Shown: positions 1 through 10,143 of the stretch, piece by piece
Layout: each line of letters opens with the position of its first letter
Position numbering within the stretch: position 1 is the first letter of the stretch
Source of the DNA: Prevotellaceae bacterium
Lineage (GTDB): Bacteria > Bacteroidota > Bacteroidia > Bacteroidales > Bacteroidaceae
Assembly: GCA_030531085.1 (NCBI GenBank)
Contig: JAUNOM010000005.1
Coordinates: 1-64,000 of the forward strand
Reading direction: 5' to 3'
Length of the DNA stretch: 64,000 bases
Notes under the pieces: generated by a model
Databases searched by the model: none
Seen by the model: only the letters and a program-made list of their open reading frames with translations
Told to the model about the DNA's origin: nothing
Translations under genes and position numbers: made by a program

Positions 1-59
1 GGCTATAAAAACCTAAATATCAGAGTGATATGAATTATTCAGCGAACACTAAATACAAA

Positions 60-1580
60 TTAGTCTGTTATGAGGTTCTCACCCGTCATGTCTGCCGGCT
101 GTTCCATGCCCATGATGTGCAGGATTGTCGGCGCAACGTCTGCCAGACGTCCGTCCTTTATTGTGGCGGAGTTGTTGTCTGTAACGTAGATACATGGCAC
201 AGGGTTCAGTGAGTGGGCCGTGTTAGGTGTGCCGTCAGCGTTGATGGCGTTGTCGGCATTGCCGTGGTCGGCAATGATTATGGCCTCGTATCCAGTGGCC
301 TTTGCCGCCTCTATCACGTCGCGCACGCAGTTGTCCACTGCCACTACGGCCTTGGCTATGGCGTTGTACACACCGGTGTGTCCCACCATGTCACCGTTAG
401 CGAAGTTCACAACGATAAAGTCATACTTGTCTTCCTTGATGGCTTCCACCAGCTTGTCCTTGACCTCGTAGGCGGACATCTCCGGCTTCAGGTCGTATGT
501 AGCCACCTTTGGTGACGCTACCAGTATGCGGTCCTCGTTCTCGTATGGTGCCTCACGTCCGCCATTGAAGAAGAATGTGACGTGTGCGTACTTCTCTGTC
601 TCTGCTGTGTGCAGCTGCTTCTTGCCCTGCTGTGACAGGTATTCGCCCAGGGTGTTGGTGACATTCTCTTTCGGGAAGAGTATTCCCACGCCCTTGAATG
701 ATGCGTCGTATGGGGTCATGCAGTAGTACTTCAGTCCCGGTATGGTGCTCATTCCCTCCTCGGGCATATCCTGCTGTGTCAGCACCTGTGTCAGCTCCTT
801 GGCGCGGTCGTTGCGGAAGTTGATGAAGATTACAGCGTCGCCCTCCTCAATTTTTCCGTTTACGGATGCGTTGGCTATGGCCTTGATGAACTCGTCGGTC
901 ACTCCCTCGTCGTAACTCTCCTGCATTGCCTGCACCATGTCGGTGGCCTGCTTGCCCACACCGTTCACTATCAGGTCGTAAGCCTCCTTCACTCGGTTCC
1001 AGCGCTTGTCGCGGTCCATGGCGTAGAAGCGGCCTATTATGCTTGCGATGTTGGCGTCATTGGCCTTGCACTTCGCGTCAACCTGCTCTATGAAGCCCTT
1101 TCCTGACTTCGGGTCCGTGTCACGTCCGTCCATGAAGCAGTGTACGAACAGCTGCTGTGAGAGGCCGTATTCCTTGCCCACCTCTATCAGCTTGAACAGG
1201 TGATCCAGTGAGGAGTGCACGCCACCGTTTGATGTCAGTCCCATCAGGTGCAGCTTCTTGCCGTTGGCTTTGGCGTATTCGTATGCCTCCTTTACCTGTG
1301 GGTTCTGTACGATGGAGCCGTCAGCGCAGGCGCGGTTGATTTTAACAAGATCCTGATAGACAATACGTCCGGCGCCAATATTGAGGTGTCCCACTTCAGA
1401 GTTGCCCATCTGTCCGTCGGGAAGGCCCACGTCCTCGCCTGAAGCCTGTAGCTGTGACACACTGCTTACTGCCTGGAGGTAGTCCAGATATGGTGTCGGG
1501 GTGTTGAAGATAACGTCTCCTGCACCATGCTTGCCGATTCCCCATCCGTCGAGAATCATCAAAAGAGCTTTTTTTGCCAT
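60..1580 (-). CDS. gpmI: 2,3-bisphosphoglycerate-independent phosphoglycerate mutase
   Basis: Interconverts 3- and 2-phosphoglycerate in glycolysis, in the cytoplasm, using a metal-dependent phosphoserine intermediate. The 506-residue protein has the usual iPGM length. It opens with LLMILDGWG (metal ligand Asp11) and carries MGNSEVGH with the nucleophile Ser61; the C-terminal half has the alkaline-phosphatase-fold motifs IIADHGNAD and [10 protein letters not shown] start it at ATG 1580 (MAKKALL). The frame stays open 18 codons further up, but a TAnnTTTG promoter box at 1628-1621 lies inside that extension. It is divergent from mraZ across about 190 bp. Enolase, the next glycolytic enzyme, is encoded far away at 36.5 kb. 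Confidence 0.96.
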   Translation of the reverse strand: MAKKALLMILDGWGIGKHGAGDVIFNTPTPYLDYLQAVSSVSQLQASGEDVGLPDGQMGNSEVGHLNIGAGRIVYQDLVKINRACADGSIVQNPQVKEAYEYAKANGKKLHLMGLTSNGGVHSSLDHLFKLIEVGKEYGLSQQLFVHCFMDGRDTDPKSGKGFIEQVDAKCKANDANIASIIGRFYAMDRDKRWNRVKEAYDLIVNGVGKQATDMVQAMQESYDEGVTDEFIKAIANASVNGKIEEGDAVIFINFRNDRAKELTQVLTQQDMPEEGMSTIPGLKYYCMTPYDASFKGVGILFPKENVTNTLGEYLSQQGKKQLHTAETEKYAHVTFFFNGGREAPYENEDRILVASPKVATYDLKPEMSAYEVKDKLVEAIKEDKYDFIVVNFANGDMVGHTGVYNAIAKAVVAVDNCVRDVIEAAKATGYEAIIIADHGNADNAINADGTPNTAHSLNPVPCIYVTDNNSATIKDGRLADVAPTILHIMGMEQPADMTGENLITD

Positions 1581-1620
1581 ATTTTTATGTTGCGTTTTAA
1601 TTCTATTTCTTTTCCGTTTG

Positions 1621-1628
1621 CAAAGGTA
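1621..1628 (-). promoter_or_regulatory. Promoter -7 box for gpmI
   Basis: TACCTTTG on the minus strand matches the Bacteroidetes TAnnTTTG -7 consensus. It predicts a transcript start near 1614, giving a 5' leader of about 34 nt. The -33 element is weak. Confidence 0.6.
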
Positions 1629-1695
1629 CTGCAATGCAATGAAATAGACATCTGAAAATTGTTAAATAATAATAAAATCATAGATTTGTAAAAAA

Positions 1696-1725
1696 AAGTG
1701 GTGTAAAGTGGGGCGAAGTGGGGGA
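1696..1725 (+). promoter_or_regulatory. Probable MraZ operator: three 10-bp-spaced AAGTGG repeats
   Basis: AAGTGG occurs at 1696, 1706 and 1716, a perfect 10-bp period, each followed by a G-rich base pair or two. MraZ of other bacteria binds TGGGN direct repeats separated by 5 bp near its own promoter, and this array has that geometry. It lies immediately upstream of the -7 box at 1733, so bound MraZ would cover the -33 region and repress the operon. Confidence 0.75.
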
Positions 1726-1732
1726 TTTTTTG

Positions 1733-1740
1733 TACCTTTG
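1733..1740 (+). promoter_or_regulatory. Promoter -7 box of the dcw cluster
   Basis: TACCTTTG matches TAnnTTTG. Transcription would begin near 1746, about 27 nt before the mraZ GTG. No other box this good was seen inside the dcw block, so it is the best candidate for the main promoter. Confidence 0.65.
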
Positions 1741-1772
1741 CCTGCAAAAAGAATTAATAAATAAGAACGTAC

Positions 1773-2225
1773 GTGCGTTTTCTCGGAAACATAGAGGCAA
1801 AGATAGACATGAAGGGCCGTGTCTTTCTGCCTGCGGCCTTCAGGAAAGTGCTGCAGACAGAGGGCGTGGAGCAGCTTGTGATGCGCAAGGATGTGCATGA
1901 GGAGTGTCTTGTCCTCTATCCGGAAAGCGTGTGGAACGAGCAGATGGACAGCATGCGCGCCAGGCTTGACCGATGGAACCGCCGCCAGCAGCAGTTATTC
2001 CGCCAGTTTGTAAGTGACGTGGATCTGCTCTCGCTTGACGGCAACGGCCGTTTTCTCATATCCAGCCGCTACAAGCGTATGGCAGGGATAGAGCAGACGG
2101 TGCGCTTTATCGGCATGGGAGACACTATCGAGATATGGGCCGTAAGGGACGGGGAGCCGTTCGGGGACGGCTGTGATCTGGGGGCCGCGCTTGAGGAACT
2201 GATGCACGATACAGACAGAAAGTGA
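1773..2225 (+). CDS. mraZ: Transcriptional regulator MraZ
   Basis: DNA-binding regulator at the head of the dcw cluster; the family forms rings of AbrB-like fold and represses its own operon. The 150-residue protein has two SpoVT/AbrB-like halves: GNIEAKIDMKGRVFLPAAFR near the N terminus and LLSLDGNGRFLISSRYKRMAGI in the second half, each with the D-x-x-G-R core. The start codon is GTG, chosen because it begins the conserved MRFLGN sequence and lies just downstream of the promoter box. The stop overlaps the rsmH start (TGATG), implying coupled translation. Three AAGTGG repeats upstream are its likely binding site. Confidence 0.95.
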   Translation: MRFLGNIEAKIDMKGRVFLPAAFRKVLQTEGVEQLVMRKDVHEECLVLYPESVWNEQMDSMRARLDRWNRRQQQLFRQFVSDVDLLSLDGNGRFLISSRYKRMAGIEQTVRFIGMGDTIEIWAVRDGEPFGDGCDLGAALEELMHDTDRK

Positions 2226-3178
2226 TGGAGGAGCAGGCTTACCATATACCAGTGTTATTAGAAGAGAGCGTTGATGGTCTGAACATCAGCCCGGATGGAG
2301 TGTATGTTGACGCGACATTCGGCGGAGGCGGCCACAGCAGCGAGATGGTGCGCCGCATGGGGAACGGCGGCAACGGACGTCTGTTCTCATTTGATCAGGA
2401 TGCGGATGCGGAACGTAACGTACAGTCGTCACCACTTTTGGCGGAGGCGCAGCGTACAGGCCGCTTTGTGTTTGTAAGGAGTAACTTCCGCTATCTGAAG
2501 AACTGGATGCGCTATCATGATGTGGGCCATGTGGACGGACTGCTTGCCGACCTCGGAGTGTCAAGCCATCACTTTGACGATGAGACGCGCGGCTTCTCCT
2601 TCCGCTTTGACTCTCCGCTGGATATGCGCATGAATACAAGGGCCGGCATTACCGCCGCGGAGGTGCTGGACACGTATGATGAGGCCCGGTTAGCGGATAT
2701 ATTCTACCTGTACGGGGAGCTGAAGGCAGCGCGGAAGATTGCTGCGGCCATTGTGAGGACAAGGCAGCAGCAGCCAATAAGGACCACGCAGGACTTCATG
2801 CAGGCCGTGGAGCCGTTCTTCAAGCGTGAGCGTGAGAAGAAGGACATGGCGAAACTGTTCCAGGCTTTGCGCATAGAGGTGAACCATGAGATGGATGCTC
2901 TGCGGGAACTGCTGCAGGCTGCGACGGAGGTGCTTGCTCCGGGCGGCAGACTCAGCGTGATAACGTACCACAGTCTGGAGGACCGCATGGTGAAGAACTT
3001 CATGAAGACGGGCAATGCGGAGGGCCGGCGGTGCACGGACTTCTACGGAAGGGTGCAGACACCGTACCGTATGGTGAACAATAAGGTCATAGTCCCGGCG
3101 GAAGAGGAGCTGACGGCCAATCCGCGTTCAAGGAGCGCGAAGCTCAGAATAGCGGAAAGATGCGTGGAGAACGGTTGA
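2225..3178 (+). CDS. rsmH: 16S rRNA (cytosine-1402 N4)-methyltransferase
   Basis: Methylates N4 of C1402 in 16S rRNA with S-adenosylmethionine. It shows HIPVLLEE at the N terminus, the SAM-binding VDATFGGGGHS, GLLADLGVSSHHFD, and the C-terminal ISYHSLEDR-like ITYHSLEDRMVK. Length (about 317 residues) is normal for the family. The frame begins with GTG at 2222 followed by ATG at 2225; I take the ATG, which overlaps the mraZ stop by one base. Second gene of the dcw operon. Confidence 0.96.
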   Translation: MEEQAYHIPVLLEESVDGLNISPDGVYVDATFGGGGHSSEMVRRMGNGGNGRLFSFDQDADAERNVQSSPLLAEAQRTGRFVFVRSNFRYLKNWMRYHDVGHVDGLLADLGVSSHHFDDETRGFSFRFDSPLDMRMNTRAGITAAEVLDTYDEARLADIFYLYGELKAARKIAAAIVRTRQQQPIRTTQDFMQAVEPFFKREREKKDMAKLFQALRIEVNHEMDALRELLQAATEVLAPGGRLSVITYHSLEDRMVKNFMKTGNAEGRRCTDFYGRVQTPYRMVNNKVIVPAEEELTANPRSRSAKLRIAERCVENG

Positions 3179-3206
3179 AACTATATATTTAGGAGATATA
3201 CCTTGA

Positions 3207-3692
3207 ATGGAAGATAAGGAAGAAATACAGGATAAGGCACAGCAGTCGGCGGAGAAACTCCAGGAGAATACTGCGGAGACAGGAGACGCTTCTGTCCAGT
3301 CAAGCCGTGTGCTTGGCAACAAGACCATAGAGGAGGTGATACGCAGGGAGGCCAAGGAGGAGCAGGACACGTCCGCGCCGTTCTCCATATCCAAGACGCT
3401 GGGAGGTGTTATCATAGCCAGGGCGTTCCAGAAGCAGATAGGCCTGGTGCTGCTGGTGTCACTATTCCTTATTATATATATAAACAACCGCTATGTATGC
3501 CAGAAGAAGATGGTGGAGATAGAGAAGGTGGAGAGGCTGATAGTGGATGCAAGGAACAAGGCAACGGTGTGCAGCAGCATACTGACGGAGCGAAGCCGTG
3601 AGAGTAATATACTGAAGAGGCTGGCGGATTACGGAGACTCCACACTGACGATAGCCAGTGAGCCGCCGTACCTGATAAGAGTTAAGGAGTAG
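3207..3692 (+). CDS. ftsL: FtsL-like cell division protein
   Basis: A small bitopic divisome protein. It has an acidic cytoplasmic N terminus of about 77 residues, one membrane helix at about 78-94 (IGLVLLVSLFLIIYI), then a short heptad-rich periplasmic segment. This topology and its place between rsmH and ftsI match FtsL, which joins FtsB and FtsQ to activate FtsW/FtsI. FtsL sequences diverge strongly, so the name rests mostly on context and topology. The N-terminal tail is longer than in E. coli FtsL, as in other Bacteroidetes. 28-bp and 32-bp gaps separate it from its neighbours. Confidence 0.82.
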   Translation: MEDKEEIQDKAQQSAEKLQENTAETGDASVQSSRVLGNKTIEEVIRREAKEEQDTSAPFSISKTLGGVIIARAFQKQIGLVLLVSLFLIIYINNRYVCQKKMVEIEKVERLIVDARNKATVCSSILTERSRESNILKRLADYGDSTLTIASEPPYLIRVKE

Positions 3693-3724
3693 AGAAGTGT
3701 ACAGTTATTCGCGGAAGATAGACG

Positions 3725-5896
3725 ATGAGTAAGTTTGAATATCAGAAGTCAATGCTCAGATATACGGTCTTTGCCGTATTGCTGACAATGCTTGCCCTGG
3801 GTGTCCTTGCCAAGGGATTCTATATCATGACCGTAGAGCGTGACTATTGGAACAAGGTTAACGCCAAGATGAAGTTTGACAGTATCACTGTCGACGCTGT
3901 TCGCGGCTGCATTCTCAGTGACAACGGACAGCGTCTGGCCTGCAATCTGCCGGAGTACCGTATGTATATGGATTTTGTGGCGCTGCAGGAGAGCAAGGCG
4001 GACACCCTGTGGCACGACTCGATAGGCAATGATACCCGTACGCTGCGTGTGCTGTGTGACAGTCTGCACGCGATATTTCCGCAGCAGTCGGCGGCGGATT
4101 TCCTGGCGCATCTGAAGGAAGGCTATGACAGACGCAGCCGTTACTGGCCGGTAGTGAGGCAGCGTGTGACGTATACCGTATACAACAGGGTGAAGAGCCT
4201 GCCGATATTCCGCCTGAAACCGGGTGTTGGAGGCTTCGTTGCCAAGAGGTTCATGGTGCGCAAGAGACCGTATGGCACTATGGCCGCAAGTATCCTCGGG
4301 GACACATATAGTGAGGGAGGGGACGCTTACTCCGGACTGGAGAAGGCGTATGACTCCATACTGAGGGGCAGCGCGGGCTATAAGCACCGCCGCAAGGTGC
4401 TGAACGGATGGGTGGATATGCTTGACTCCGTGGCATTGGACGGCAATGACATCGTGACGACTATCGATGTGGGCATCCAGGACCTTGCGGAGAGGGCGCT
4501 GATAAAGGAACTGCGCGAGGTGAACGGATACACCGGCGTGGCCATTGTGATGGAAGTGGCTACGGGTGACATCAAGGCCATGGTGAATGTGGACCGCGAT
4601 TCCACCGGAGGCTTCCGTGAGGGACGCAACCATGCCATAGCGGACTTCCTGGAGCCGGGCTCCGTTTTCAAGACGGCCAGTTTCATGGTGGCGCTGGAGG
4701 ACGGCGTGATTGACACCACGGACAAAGTGGATACGGGCTGTGGACTGATGAAGATGTATTCTGCCACTATGCGAGACCATAACTGGCACAGAGGAGGCTA
4801 CGGCGTAATATCCGTTCCAAGAGTGCTGCAGGTTAGCTCTAACATAGGTGTCAGCTACCTGATAGACAAGAATTACAAGGACAAGCCGGAGAAGTTTGTT
4901 GAGGGGCTACACCGTGTGGGCATTGCCGAGGATCTGGACCTGCCCTTCCCGGAATACAAGAAGCCGCGTGTGCGTATGCCGAAGAAGAACTCACGAGGTC
5001 AGTGGACAAACTGGAGCAAGACGGCTTTGCCATGGATGAGCATAGGATATGAGACCAATGTGCCTCCGATTTCCGTCCTTACATTCTATAATGCGATAGC
5101 AAACAACGGGGTGATGGTAAGGCCGCGCTTCGTGACGAGAGTGGAGAAGGACGGGGAAGTGGTGAAGGAATACCCCGTGGAGGTGCTGAAGAACGGGATA
5201 TGCAGCAAGCAGACACTCGGTAAGATGCAGACAATGCTGCGCCAGGTGGTGAGCATAGGACTGGGAAAGACAGCCGGCTCGTCGTCATTCAGCGTCTCCG
5301 GCAAGACAGGAACGGCGCAGAAGGCAAGCAATGGAGGCTACAAGAACGGCACGGTGAACTATCTGCTGTCCTTCTGTGGGTATTTCCCTTCAGAGTCACC
5401 GCGGTATTCCTGCATAGTATGTATACACAAGGCCGGTCTGCCAGCATCCGGAGGACTGATGAGCGGACAGGTGTTCCATGACATTGCGGAGGGTATCATG
5501 GCCAAGAACATTAAGTATGACGTGAAGCAGGCTACGGATTCCCTTACTACATTCATCCCGGACGTGAAGGCCGGCAATGTGCTTGCGGCGGACTATGTGC
5601 TGTCACGGCTCGGCTTCAGCAGTGAGGGCGGATGGAACGGTATGCAGTCTGATGGAAAGCCTGTGTGGGGAGTGGTGGAACGCAAGCCACGCACGTCGGC
5701 TATAAGGCGCACCACCGTGATACGGGGACGCAAGATGCCCGATGTAAAGGGTATGGGGGCGCGTGATGCGGTATATCTTATAGAGAGCCGAGGCGCGAGG
5801 GTCACCATTAGAGGCCGTGGAAAGGTGAAGATACAGAGTAAGCCGGCAGGTGCCCAGATACGCAAAGGGGAAAGGGTCGTGCTTGAACTGGCCTGA
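3725..5896 (+). CDS. ftsI: Division-specific transpeptidase (PBP3) with C-terminal PASTA domain
   Basis: Class B penicillin-binding protein that cross-links septal peptidoglycan in the periplasm. It is 723 residues: an N-terminal signal anchor (about 15-37), a dimerisation/pedestal region, then the transpeptidase domain with SxxK at Ser313-Lys316, SSN at 371-373 and KTG at 527-529. A PASTA domain occupies about 665-723, beginning near RKMPDVKGMGARDAV. E. coli FtsI lacks PASTA; Bacteroidetes and Gram-positive homologues often carry it. It sits directly after ftsL and before murE. Confidence 0.95.
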   Translation: MSKFEYQKSMLRYTVFAVLLTMLALGVLAKGFYIMTVERDYWNKVNAKMKFDSITVDAVRGCILSDNGQRLACNLPEYRMYMDFVALQESKADTLWHDSIGNDTRTLRVLCDSLHAIFPQQSAADFLAHLKEGYDRRSRYWPVVRQRVTYTVYNRVKSLPIFRLKPGVGGFVAKRFMVRKRPYGTMAASILGDTYSEGGDAYSGLEKAYDSILRGSAGYKHRRKVLNGWVDMLDSVALDGNDIVTTIDVGIQDLAERALIKELREVNGYTGVAIVMEVATGDIKAMVNVDRDSTGGFREGRNHAIADFLEPGSVFKTASFMVALEDGVIDTTDKVDTGCGLMKMYSATMRDHNWHRGGYGVISVPRVLQVSSNIGVSYLIDKNYKDKPEKFVEGLHRVGIAEDLDLPFPEYKKPRVRMPKKNSRGQWTNWSKTALPWMSIGYETNVPPISVLTFYNAIANNGVMVRPRFVTRVEKDGEVVKEYPVEVLKNGICSKQTLGKMQTMLRQVVSIGLGKTAGSSSFSVSGKTGTAQKASNGGYKNGTVNYLLSFCGYFPSESPRYSCIVCIHKAGLPASGGLMSGQVFHDIAEGIMAKNIKYDVKQATDSLTTFIPDVKAGNVLAADYVLSRLGFSSEGGWNGMQSDGKPVWGVVERKPRTSAIRRTTVIRGRKMPDVKGMGARDAVYLIESRGARVTIRGRGKVKIQSKPAGAQIRKGERVVLELA

Positions 5897-5965
5897 TGGA
5901 CTACAGGGCTTTGATACCGGACACCGTCAAGAAGTGAAACTTTAATCATAAAGATTGATACGAAT

Positions 5966-7411
5966 ATGAAACTATCAGAAATCATAAAGAATGTCAGGCC
6001 ACTGCAGGTAGCAGGCACACTGGACGTAGACATCACTGGCATAAACATCGACTCGCGTCTTGTGAAGCGCGGAGAGCTGTTCGTTGCCATGCGCGGCACG
6101 CAGACTGACGGACATGACTATATACCAAAGGCCATAGGACAGGGGGCTGCCGCTGTGCTGTGCGAGGAGATACCGGCGGACGTTCCGGACGGCGTCACCT
6201 TTGTGAAGGTGCAGAACTGTGAGGATGTTGTGGGTCTGGCGGCCACTACCTTCTATGGTAATCCGACGGCAAAGGTGAAACTTGTGGGAGTGACGGGAAC
6301 CAACGGCAAGACAACTGTTGCCACATTATTATATAATATGTTCCGCATCATGGGCCACAAGTGCGGACTGCTGTCCACTGTATGTAACTATATAGAGGAC
6401 GAGGCGGTGCCTTCAACACATACAACACCTGACCCCATAGAGCTGAACAGGCTGCTGGCGCGTATGGTTGAGGCAGGTTGTGAGTACGTCTTTATGGAGT
6501 GTTCGAGCCATGCCATAGCGCAGAAGCGTATAGGAGGACTGACATTCGCAGGCGGACTGTTCACTAACCTGACGCGGGATCATCTGGATTACCACAAGAC
6601 TTTCGAGAACTACCGTGACGCAAAGAAGGCCTTCTTTGACTCTTTGCCCAAGTCTGCCTTTGCAATAACCAATGCTGATGACAAGAACGGCATGGTGATG
6701 GTGCAGAATACCAAGGCCGTTGTAAAGACATATTCCACACGTTCCATGGCGGACTTTATGGCCCATATCATAGAATGTCATTTTGAGGGAATGTATCTTG
6801 ACATAGACGGCAGGGAGGTCGGCGTGCAGTTCATAGGCAAGTTCAATGTCAGCAACCTGCTTGCCGTATATGGTGCGGCGCGTATGCTTGGCAAGGAACC
6901 GGATGATATACTCGTGGTGATGAGCACACTGAAGAGTGTCTCCGGCCGTCTGGAGCCGCTGCGCTCACCGGAAGGCTATACCGCAATAGTGGATTATGCC
7001 CATACTCCCGACGCACTGGAGAATGTCCTGAACGCCATTCATGAGGTTCTCAATGGAAAGGGACAGATAATCACAGTGTGCGGAGCAGGTGGCAACCGTG
7101 ATAAGGGAAAGCGTCCGCTGATGGCACAGGAAGCAGTCAGGCAGAGCGACAGGGTTATCATCACCAGTGACAACCCCCGTTTCGAGGAGCCGCAGGCCAT
7201 CATAGACGATATGCTCGCTGGTTTGACACCGCAGCAGATGAAGAAGACCCTCGTGATAGTGGACCGCAGGGAGGCGATAAAGACTGCCTGTATGCTTGCA
7301 GGTAAAGGGGATGTGATACTTGTGGCAGGCAAGGGACATGAGGATTATCAGGAGGTTAAGGGCGTGAAGCATCACTTTGACGACAAGGAGGAGCTCAGAA
7401 AGGCCTTCTAA
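5966..7411 (+). CDS. murE: UDP-N-acetylmuramoyl-L-alanyl-D-glutamate--2,6-diaminopimelate ligase
   Basis: Adds the third stem residue to UDP-MurNAc-L-Ala-D-Glu with ATP. The P-loop [11 protein letters not shown] lies near residue 110 and the Mur ligase C-terminal domain follows. The signature SDNPR is the form associated with meso-diaminopimelate rather than lysine, which agrees with dapL and dapF in this window. At 481 residues the length is normal. It begins with [16 protein letters not shown], a typical MurE opening. Confidence 0.96.
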   Translation: MKLSEIIKNVRPLQVAGTLDVDITGINIDSRLVKRGELFVAMRGTQTDGHDYIPKAIGQGAAAVLCEEIPADVPDGVTFVKVQNCEDVVGLAATTFYGNPTAKVKLVGVTGTNGKTTVATLLYNMFRIMGHKCGLLSTVCNYIEDEAVPSTHTTPDPIELNRLLARMVEAGCEYVFMECSSHAIAQKRIGGLTFAGGLFTNLTRDHLDYHKTFENYRDAKKAFFDSLPKSAFAITNADDKNGMVMVQNTKAVVKTYSTRSMADFMAHIIECHFEGMYLDIDGREVGVQFIGKFNVSNLLAVYGAARMLGKEPDDILVVMSTLKSVSGRLEPLRSPEGYTAIVDYAHTPDALENVLNAIHEVLNGKGQIITVCGAGGNRDKGKRPLMAQEAVRQSDRVIITSDNPRFEEPQAIIDDMLAGLTPQQMKKTLVIVDRREAIKTACMLAGKGDVILVAGKGHEDYQEVKGVKHHFDDKEELRKAF

Positions 7412-7440
7412 AGCAATAAGGTTAACAAAAGAATAAGGAT

Positions 7441-8706
7441 ATGCTATACTATCTTTTCAGATTTTTGGAGCAGTGGGACATTCCCGGAGCGGGAATGTGG
7501 AGCTACATATCGTTCCGCTCACTGCTGGCGCTGATTCTATCACTTGTCATCTCTGTGTGGTTTGGCGAGATATTCATCAAGTGGATGAGACGCCATGGAG
7601 GGCTCGAGGCACAGCGTGACAGGACTGTGGACCCGTATGGAGTGGAGAAGCGCGGCGTGCCGACCATGGGAGGAGTCATAATCATTGTGGCCACCATAGT
7701 GCCCTGTCTGCTCTTTGGCAGACTGCGCAACATCTATATGCTGCTGATGATTGTCACCACATTGTGGCTCGGAGCCATAGGCTTTGCTGATGACTATATA
7801 AAGATGAAGGTGACAAAGGACGGGCTGAGACCGGTATACAAGCTGATAGGCCAGGCTTGTCTCGGACTGATAGTTGGCCTTACGTTGTGGCTTAGCCCTG
7901 ATGTGGTGATACGCGAGAACGTCTCTGTGCAGAGGCATAACCAGGAGGTGGTGATACATAAGAGTGCTCCCGTGAAGTCAACCACTACAACAATACCGTT
8001 TGTAAAGGACAATAACCTTAACTATACGGATGCTCTGTTCTCGTGGCTGGGTACACACCGCAGTGCCGCAGGATGGATATTCTTTGTGGTACTGACAACA
8101 TTTGTGGTGATGGCGGTAAGCAACGGCTCCAACCTTAATGACGGCATGGACGGAATGTGTGCCGGCAACTCGGCCATAATATGCGTGGCGCTTGGCGTGC
8201 TGGCATACGTGTCGAGCCATATAGGATACGCGTCATACTTTAATATAATGTATATACCGCAGTCGGAGGAGCTTGTCATCTTCCTGTGCGCCTTTGCCGG
8301 AGCGCTGATAGGATTCCTTTGGTATAACGCATATCCTGCGCAGATATTCATGGGCGATACCGGTTCGCTGGCAATAGGTGGCATTATCGCTGTCACGGCG
8401 ATCATTATCCATAAGGAGCTGCTTGTGCCGCTGCTGTGCTTCGTGTTCTTCATGGAGAGCATATCGGTGATGTTTCAGGTACAGTATGCCAAGTATGGTA
8501 ACCGCAAGGGACAGAAGCTGCGTTTCTTTAAGCGTGCGCCTATACATGACGCGTTCCGTATCAAGCCCGGGCAGATAGGAAGCGATGTGCATATTCTGCT
8601 CAACTGGCCGCGAGGCTGCTGGCTTGAGTCGAAGATAACGACACGTTTCTGGATTATTACGGTATTGCTGGCCGCTCTGGCTATTGTGACACTGAAAATA
8701 AGATAG
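7441..8706 (+). CDS. mraY: Phospho-N-acetylmuramoyl-pentapeptide transferase
   Basis: Integral membrane enzyme that moves phospho-MurNAc-pentapeptide onto undecaprenyl phosphate, giving lipid I. Visible motifs include GVPTMGG near residue 77, FADDYIKM, NLNDGMDG and FMGDTGSLAIGG, together with about ten hydrophobic helices. At 421 residues it is about 60 longer than the E. coli enzyme; the extra length is a polar segment around residues 160-200 (from ENVSVQRHN), seen in Bacteroidetes homologues. The gap to murE is 29 bp. Confidence 0.95.
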   Translation: MLYYLFRFLEQWDIPGAGMWSYISFRSLLALILSLVISVWFGEIFIKWMRRHGGLEAQRDRTVDPYGVEKRGVPTMGGVIIIVATIVPCLLFGRLRNIYMLLMIVTTLWLGAIGFADDYIKMKVTKDGLRPVYKLIGQACLGLIVGLTLWLSPDVVIRENVSVQRHNQEVVIHKSAPVKSTTTTIPFVKDNNLNYTDALFSWLGTHRSAAGWIFFVVLTTFVVMAVSNGSNLNDGMDGMCAGNSAIICVALGVLAYVSSHIGYASYFNIMYIPQSEELVIFLCAFAGALIGFLWYNAYPAQIFMGDTGSLAIGGIIAVTAIIIHKELLVPLLCFVFFMESISVMFQVQYAKYGNRKGQKLRFFKRAPIHDAFRIKPGQIGSDVHILLNWPRGCWLESKITTRFWIITVLLAALAIVTLKIR

Positions 8707-8764
8707 GCTGGATTGCGGCAGTATGGCAAAGCAGTGAGAGATTATAAAATATAAATAAAAAGAT

Positions 8765-10111
8765 ATGGAGAAGTTAGTTATTCTTGGAGCTGGCGAGAGC
8801 GGCGTGGGAACAGCTATCCTTGCAAAGCAGCAGGGATATGATGTGTTTGTGTCTGATATGGGTACCATAAAGGCGAAGTACAAGAAGAAGCTTGACGAGA
8901 ATGGCATACGCTGGGAGGAAGGACACCATACGGAGCAGGAGATACTATGCGCTACGGAGGTCGTGAAGAGTCCGGGCATACCTGATACGGCACCTATGGT
9001 GCAGGCGCTTATCAGACAGGGTACTCCAATCCTTGCGGAGTTAGAGTTCGCAAAGAGGTACAGTAAGGGCAAGACTGTATGTATTACGGGCTCCAACGGT
9101 AAGACCACAACAACTTCTCTGATATATTATATAATGAGGAAGTGGGGTGTCGATGTGGGTCTTGCAGGTAACATTGGCCGCTCATACGCAATGCAGGTGG
9201 CTACGGAGGATCATGACTGGTATGTGCTTGAGATTAGTTCCTTCCAGTTGGACAATATGTTTGACTTCCGTGCTGATGTCTCCGTGCTGATGAATATTAC
9301 CCCTGACCACCTTGACCGCTATGAGTTCAATATGCAGAACTATGTGGACTCGAAGATGCGCATAATACAGAACCAGACTCCCAAGGACACGTTTGTATAC
9401 TGGAACGAGGACGAATATATCGGCAATGAACTGCGCAAGCGCCTTGACGGCTATCTCCCAAAGCCCACGCCTTCATCACGTCCGGCTTTTATGGGTAATC
9501 CAACTCTTGAGCCTTTCTCTGATAAGGATATTGATCCCAATAGTGATTTCCCACTGCCCGGTAAGCATAACCAGCGTAATATGATGGCGGCGCGTGCCGC
9601 AGTGCGTGCCGCTATGGCCAAGATGAACCTCACAATGGGACAGCAGTGCGCATACGAGGAGATATTGGAGCGCTGCCTGCGCGACTTCCCTGGTGTGGAG
9701 CACCGTCTGGAGAAGGTCGTGGAGAAGGACGGAGTGCTGTGGATTAATGATTCAAAGGCAACAAACGTGGATGCCTGTCATGTGGCTCTGGAGGCCATGA
9801 GCCGTCCTGTTGTGCTTATAGTCGGAGGCAAGGACAAGGGCAATGACTATGAAAGCATCAAGCCGCTGGTCCGTCAGAAGTGCTGCGCACTGGTATACCT
9901 TGGTGCGGATAATGAGAAACTGCATACGGCCTTTGACAGTCTGGGGCTTCCTGTTGCTGACACTCATTCCATGAAGGAGTGCGTCGAGGCGTGCAGAAGT
10001 CTTGCAAGACAGGGCGATGTGGTGCTTCTGTCGCCATGCTGCGCCTCATTTGACCTGTTCAAGAACATGGAAGACCGTGGAGAGCAGTTCAAGGCTTTGG
10101 CTGCGGAATAA
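8765..10111 (+). CDS. murD: UDP-N-acetylmuramoyl-L-alanine--D-glutamate ligase
   Basis: Adds D-glutamate to UDP-MurNAc-L-Ala. It begins with the nucleotide-binding LVILGAGESGVG, has the P-loop ITGSNGKTTT near residue 107, the NITPDHLDRY motif, and the C-terminal LLSPCCASFDLFKNMEDRG that is typical of MurD. Its 448 residues match the family. It occupies the usual dcw position between mraY and ftsW. Confidence 0.96.
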   Translation: MEKLVILGAGESGVGTAILAKQQGYDVFVSDMGTIKAKYKKKLDENGIRWEEGHHTEQEILCATEVVKSPGIPDTAPMVQALIRQGTPILAELEFAKRYSKGKTVCITGSNGKTTTTSLIYYIMRKWGVDVGLAGNIGRSYAMQVATEDHDWYVLEISSFQLDNMFDFRADVSVLMNITPDHLDRYEFNMQNYVDSKMRIIQNQTPKDTFVYWNEDEYIGNELRKRLDGYLPKPTPSSRPAFMGNPTLEPFSDKDIDPNSDFPLPGKHNQRNMMAARAAVRAAMAKMNLTMGQQCAYEEILERCLRDFPGVEHRLEKVVEKDGVLWINDSKATNVDACHVALEAMSRPVVLIVGGKDKGNDYESIKPLVRQKCCALVYLGADNEKLHTAFDSLGLPVADTHSMKECVEACRSLARQGDVVLLSPCCASFDLFKNMEDRGEQFKALAAE

Positions 10112-10143
10112 CGTGATTCAGATTAGATATTTAAGGAGTAAAA

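Noticed and set aside
1581..1634. Upstream extension of gpmI
   Set aside because: The extra 18 residues are basic and unconserved and the promoter box lies inside them.
3749..4789. 346-codon minus-strand frame opposite ftsI
   Set aside because: Antisense to an intact transpeptidase gene with all catalytic motifs; histidine-rich shadow composition.
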